The translations under genes were made by a program, and so were the position numbers. Shown here piece after piece: positions 5,799 to 8,752 of a stretch of 8,752 bases of DNA. A model generated the notes under the pieces. It saw only the letters and a program-made list of their open reading frames with translations. It was not told the DNA's origin and searched no databases. The stretch spans positions 1-8,752 of the forward strand of contig CAJVXD010000032.1 in the NCBI GenBank assembly GCA_913009675.1. Reading direction: 5' to 3'. The DNA is from an uncultured bacterium. Its GTDB lineage: Bacteria; Omnitrophota; Gorgyraeia; Gorgyraeales; Gorgyraeaceae. The stretch's first letter is position 1. The number at the start of each line of letters is the position of its first letter.

Positions 5799-6416
5799 CT
5801 ACCTCTCTAATCCTTTTGCCCTCAGTCTGCATGCATCACACTTCCCGCATGGCCTATTGCCACCCTCGTAGCAGGACCACGTAAGCTCAAAGGGCACGCC
5901 TAACCGCCTGCCTAAATCCACTATCTCTTTTTTTGTCTTATATAATAAAGGCGCCTTTATCTCAATCCCTCTGGCCTTTGTGGCCTTTCTCAAAAGCTCG
6001 TTAAACTTTTTAAAATACGCCGGCCTGCAATCAGGGTATCCTGAAAAATCTCTTGCATTTGCTCCGATGAATATGTTTCTGGCACCTATTGCTTCGGCAA
6101 ATGACAATGCAAAACTCAAGAATATGGTATTCCTCGCAGGTACGTAAGTAACAGGTATCCCCGAAGACCCTCTATTTTGCGGGACTGATATCTTTCTATC
6201 TAAAAGAGCACTGTGCTTCCAGGGCAATCTTATCCTTAAAACGGAATATTTTGAATCTCTCAGATATGCCAATCTTTTAGCAAACCTTATCTCTTTTTTA
6301 TGGCGCTGCCCATAATCGAAGATAAGGCAATGGGTATCAAAGCCCCTTTTTCTGGCGTAAAAAAGGGTAACTGCTGAATCCATTCCTCCTGAAAGTAAAA
6401 CAATCGCTTTTTTCAT
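5799..6416 (-). CDS. queC: 7-cyano-7-deazaguanine (preQ0) synthase
   Basis: This 205-residue ATP-dependent enzyme converts 7-carboxy-7-deazaguanine and ammonia to preQ0, directly after QueE. The PP-loop SGGMDS (9-14) binds ATP. DYGQRHKKEI (34-43), YVPARNTIFLSFA (91-103) and DFSGYPDCRPAY (123-134) are QueC hallmarks. The C-terminal zinc site is C182, C190, C193 and C196 in SCYEGGNRPCGKCDAC. The length is a little under the usual 220-235. The ATG is clear, but the Shine-Dalgarno is weak (AAAGGT about 12 nt upstream). It lies 36 nt after the recombinase gene and upstream of queE. The product feeds queuosine in tRNAs with G34, including the tRNA-His encoded in this window; archaeosine or DNA deazapurine use is possible but has no support here. 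Confidence 0.96.
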   Translation of the reverse strand: MKKAIVLLSGGMDSAVTLFYARKRGFDTHCLIFDYGQRHKKEIRFAKRLAYLRDSKYSVLRIRLPWKHSALLDRKISVPQNRGSSGIPVTYVPARNTIFLSFALSFAEAIGARNIFIGANARDFSGYPDCRPAYFKKFNELLRKATKARGIEIKAPLLYKTKKEIVDLGRRLGVPFELTWSCYEGGNRPCGKCDACRLRAKGLER

Positions 6417-6422
6417 TTCGCG

Positions 6423-6457
6423 CTATGACCTTTGTGCTATGTTCTATGCTATCTATG
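6423..6457. repeat. Degenerate CTATG repeats between the recombinase gene and queC
   Basis: Four CTATG units start at 6423, 6437, 6444 and 6453 with irregular spacing; the last overlaps the recombinase stop codon. They read CATAG on the coding strand. This looks like simple-sequence drift in the 36-nt gap and also explains the weak ribosome binding site of queC. Confidence 0.35.
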
Positions 6458-7328
6458 CTCGCGGATGCACCTTGTCGTAAATAGACTTCAGGCGTTCTGT
6501 AGTAACGTGCGTATATATCTGTGTAGTAGATAAATTTGCATGCCCCAGAAGCTCCTGAACCGACCTAAGATCCGCCCCTCTATCGAGCAAATGAGTAGCA
6601 AAAGAATGCCTAAGAGAATGAGGGGAAATCCTTTCATTTAAACTGGTCTTACGTATATATTTCTCAACAACCCTTCTCACCGCCCTGTCGGTCATACGCC
6701 TGCCGATTTTATTTATAAAGACCGCCCTTTTTTCTTTTATCTGTACGATGTCGAGCTTTTCAAAATAATTCCTTATCGTTCTCAATGCCCTGTCTCCGAT
6801 AGGCACAAGCCGTTCCTTCTTACCCTTACCGTAGACTTTTAGGACGCCTCCTATAAAATCTATACTATCCCTGTTAAGCCCTATCAATTCACCAACCCTT
6901 ATGCCGCTGGAATAAAGGGTTTCCAGTATCGCCTTATCTCTCAGTCCATATATATCCGAAATATCAGGTGATTCAATAAGTTTCGCCACCTGATCCATAT
7001 CTAAAAAAATAGGTAATCTCTTCTCGAGCTTCGGACTCTGAAGGCCTGCTGCAGGATTAGATTTTACGTATCCTTCTCTCCAAAGAAATTTAAAAAAACT
7101 CCTAAGGCATGCCATCTTTCTTGCTACAGAACGCCTTGAAAGTTTCCGAGCCTTCATACGCGCAAGAAATAACCTTACATCGACATGCGTAATATTCTCG
7201 ATGGGCTTATCTCTTAGCGAGGCATTGAATTCCTTTAGATCTATCTGATAGTTTATAAGGGTATGCCGTGAGGAATTCTTTTCAATCTGAAGGTAGGTTA
7301 TGAACTTCTGTATATAGCGATTCAGCAT
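6453..7328 (-). CDS. xerC: Tyrosine recombinase XerC/XerD type
   Basis: This 291-residue site-specific recombinase has the size and layout of the Xer proteins that resolve chromosome dimers at dif with FtsK. The N-terminal SAM-like core-binding domain occupies about 1-90 (FITYLQIEKNSSRHTLINY). The catalytic domain carries R144 (SGIRVGEL), K168 (YGKGKKERLVP), H237 and R240 (SPHSLRHSFATH), H263 (LLGHANL) and nucleophile Y272 (IYTHV). It ends YDKVHPRA, a common Xer tail. All active-site residues are present. XerC rather than XerD is proposed because it directly follows topA (8-nt gap), as in the topA-(trmFO)-xerC order of many bacteria; the sequence alone does not separate them. No dif-like site was recognised here, and an integrase role is unlikely given the housekeeping context. 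Confidence 0.9.
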   Translation of the reverse strand: MLNRYIQKFITYLQIEKNSSRHTLINYQIDLKEFNASLRDKPIENITHVDVRLFLARMKARKLSRRSVARKMACLRSFFKFLWREGYVKSNPAAGLQSPKLEKRLPIFLDMDQVAKLIESPDISDIYGLRDKAILETLYSSGIRVGELIGLNRDSIDFIGGVLKVYGKGKKERLVPIGDRALRTIRNYFEKLDIVQIKEKRAVFINKIGRRMTDRAVRRVVEKYIRKTSLNERISPHSLRHSFATHLLDRGADLRSVQELLGHANLSTTQIYTHVTTERLKSIYDKVHPRA

Positions 7329-7336
7329 CTTTGACT

Positions 7337-8752
7337 CTATTCATCGCAAGAAGGCAGTTTTCGCACGATGTATCTGCACTTAGGATAATTACTACATCCG
7401 TAAAAATGGCGCCCTCTTTTAGAACGCCTCTCGATAAGCATGCCGCCGCATCCCGGTTCCGGACACGGCACCCCTGTCGGGATCGGTTTTGCAAACCTGC
7501 AGTTGGGAAAATCCGAACAGCTCAAGAATCTGCCAAGCCTTCCCCATTTTATAACCATGCTCTTGCCGCATTTATCGCAGACCTCTGAAGTCGCAACAGT
7601 CTCTCCTTTGACCTTCCGCATCTTCACCTTTGCAAGCGAAAGGTCTCTTTCAAACGGCGCATAAAATCTTCTCAATACCTCAATCCCTTCTATCTTGCCT
7701 TCCTCTATATCGTCCAGGTCCTGTTCCATCTTAGCAGTAAATTCAAAATCCATGATATCGGAAAAGTTCTTTACCAAAAGATCTGTTACGACCATGCCCA
7801 GTTCGGAAGGATGGAAATACCCTTCTTTTCTCTTCACATAATTCCGCACTACAATCGTGTGTATGATAGGTGCATATGTACTTGGCCTCCCTATGCCATA
7901 TTCCTCCAGTGTCTTTACCAACGAGGCGTCTGAAAACCTGGCAGGAGGCTTCGTAAAATGCTGACTTGGGCTTAACTTTATGAGTATAAGTTTTTCATCG
8001 ACTGCAAGGGACGGGATCCTCTTTTCTTCCTCTTTCTTCCCTCCGTCCTCTTCATAAATAATAGTAAAACCGGGAAATATCTTCTCCGTGCCCTGGGCCT
8101 TAAAAATGGCCCTGCCAGCCTTTATCTCCACGCTAACTACCGAAAAGACCGCCGGCTTCATCTGGCTTGATATAAAACGCTTCCATATAAGACCATAGAG
8201 TTTTAATTGGTCTTCACTCAGATACTGGCTTATACTTCCAGGTTCCCTTAAAGGCAAGGCTGGCCTGATGGCCTCATGTGCCTCCTGGGCACCTTTTTTT
8301 GACTTAAATCTATTTGGTGTGTTTGGTAAATATTCCCTGCCATATTTGTTGGCTATATAATCCCTTGCTGTGTCAAGAGATTCTCTTGAGACCCTTACGG
8401 CATCTGTACGCATATATGTAATCAATCCTATATTTCCAGCCTTGCCTATCTCGAGCCCTTCATATAACTGCTGTGCAACGCGCATTGTTTTGGATGCCGA
8501 AAATCTGAGTTTGTAAAATGCTTCTTGCTGAAGTTTACTCGTTGTAAAAGGCGACTGGGCATATCTTTTCTTTTCTTTTTTATCAACCTTGCCTACGATA
8601 AACTGTTCTTTCTCAAGTTCGCCTCTTATGCCTTCTGCCTGCAGCTTGTTTTTAACTTCCACCTTTTTACCGTCTATCTTGTCCAGCTTTGCAGTAAAAC
8701 TTATGTCCTTATCCTCTTGCGTGCTTATGTCCTTCCTAAGCTCTGCCTCTAT
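7337..8752 (-). CDS. topA: DNA topoisomerase I, C-terminal part (5' end outside window)
   Basis: The frame is open from the window edge (reading IEAELRKD) to a TAG at 7337, giving 471 residues. The N-terminal TOPRIM domain lies outside. This type IA enzyme relaxes negative supercoils through a 5'-phosphotyrosine. The nucleophile Tyr is in GLITYMRTDAVRVS, codon 8414-8416; the usual Ser after TD is Ala here. Other family blocks are FTTSKLQQEA, AQQLYEGLEIG, QEAHEAIRP, RFSDASLVKTLEEYGIGRPSTYAPII, YVKRKEGYFHPSELGMVV and MEQDLDDIEEG. Two C-terminal zinc ribbons follow: CDKCG...CSDFPNC and CPEPGCGG...CSNYPKC, both with four cysteines. It is probably the first gene of the cluster, 8 nt before the recombinase gene. 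An in-frame GTG at 8662 is internal, not the start. Confidence 0.97.
   Translation of the reverse strand: MEAELRKDISTQEDKDISFTAKLDKIDGKKVEVKNKLQAEGIRGELEKEQFIVGKVDKKEKKRYAQSPFTTSKLQQEAFYKLRFSASKTMRVAQQLYEGLEIGKAGNIGLITYMRTDAVRVSRESLDTARDYIANKYGREYLPNTPNRFKSKKGAQEAHEAIRPALPLREPGSISQYLSEDQLKLYGLIWKRFISSQMKPAVFSVVSVEIKAGRAIFKAQGTEKIFPGFTIIYEEDGGKKEEEKRIPSLAVDEKLILIKLSPSQHFTKPPARFSDASLVKTLEEYGIGRPSTYAPIIHTIVVRNYVKRKEGYFHPSELGMVVTDLLVKNFSDIMDFEFTAKMEQDLDDIEEGKIEGIEVLRRFYAPFERDLSLAKVKMRKVKGETVATSEVCDKCGKSMVIKWGRLGRFLSCSDFPNCRFAKPIPTGVPCPEPGCGGMLIERRSKRGRHFYGCSNYPKCRYIVRKLPSCDE

Noticed and set aside
6417..6452. CRISPR-like repeat array from the CTATG units
   Set aside because: The units are 5 nt with irregular spacing and no spacers, so this is simple-sequence repetition.

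Overview
All recognisable genes here lie on the minus strand, so the window is read from right to left. It looks like a chromosomal fragment of an uncultivated, probably anaerobic, Gram-negative-type bacterium. The clues are a two-subunit oxygen-sensitive Fe-S fumarase, a radical SAM enzyme, an AsmA-like envelope protein, tRNAs with encoded CCA ends and moderate-to-low GC (about 40% by eye). The gene style reminds me of Omnitrophota or related lineages, but that is an impression; no marker here proves it.

Right block (about 8752 to 2227): a tight housekeeping cluster, probably one operon, in transcription order: topA (5' part beyond the window), a XerC/D-type recombinase, queC, queE, Fe-S fumarase alpha, Fe-S fumarase beta, rph and rdgB. 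Several junctions overlap or nearly touch (queE/alpha TGATG, rph/rdgB ATGA, beta/rph separated by a strong Shine-Dalgarno). The themes are DNA topology and chromosome resolution, 7-deazaguanine (queuosine precursor) synthesis, central metabolism, RNA 3' processing and nucleotide-pool cleaning. Two gaps (fumarase alpha/beta and queC/queE) hold palindromic sequence sharing a 20-nt motif.

Middle block (about 2234 to 689): the 3' end of rdgB runs into a palindromic repeat that can form a terminator, and the same bases carry the -35 box of a strong sigma70-type promoter. That promoter reads into tRNA-Pro(TGG), tRNA-Arg(TCT), an AsmA-like membrane-anchored protein and tRNA-His(GTG), closed by a perfect 12-bp terminator hairpin. 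A protein gene sits inside a tRNA transcription unit.

Left block (about 554 to 1): a candidate promoter and the first 154 codons of a periplasmic iron(III)-type solute-binding protein, cut by the window edge. Its GC (about 56%) is clearly above its surroundings, which suggests acquisition or a different codon regime.

I see no CRISPR array, transposase, phage gene, toxin-antitoxin pair or defence system. The unusual content is regulatory and architectural (the rdgB/tRNA junction, the AsmA gene inside the tRNA unit, the repeats) rather than a new protein machine.
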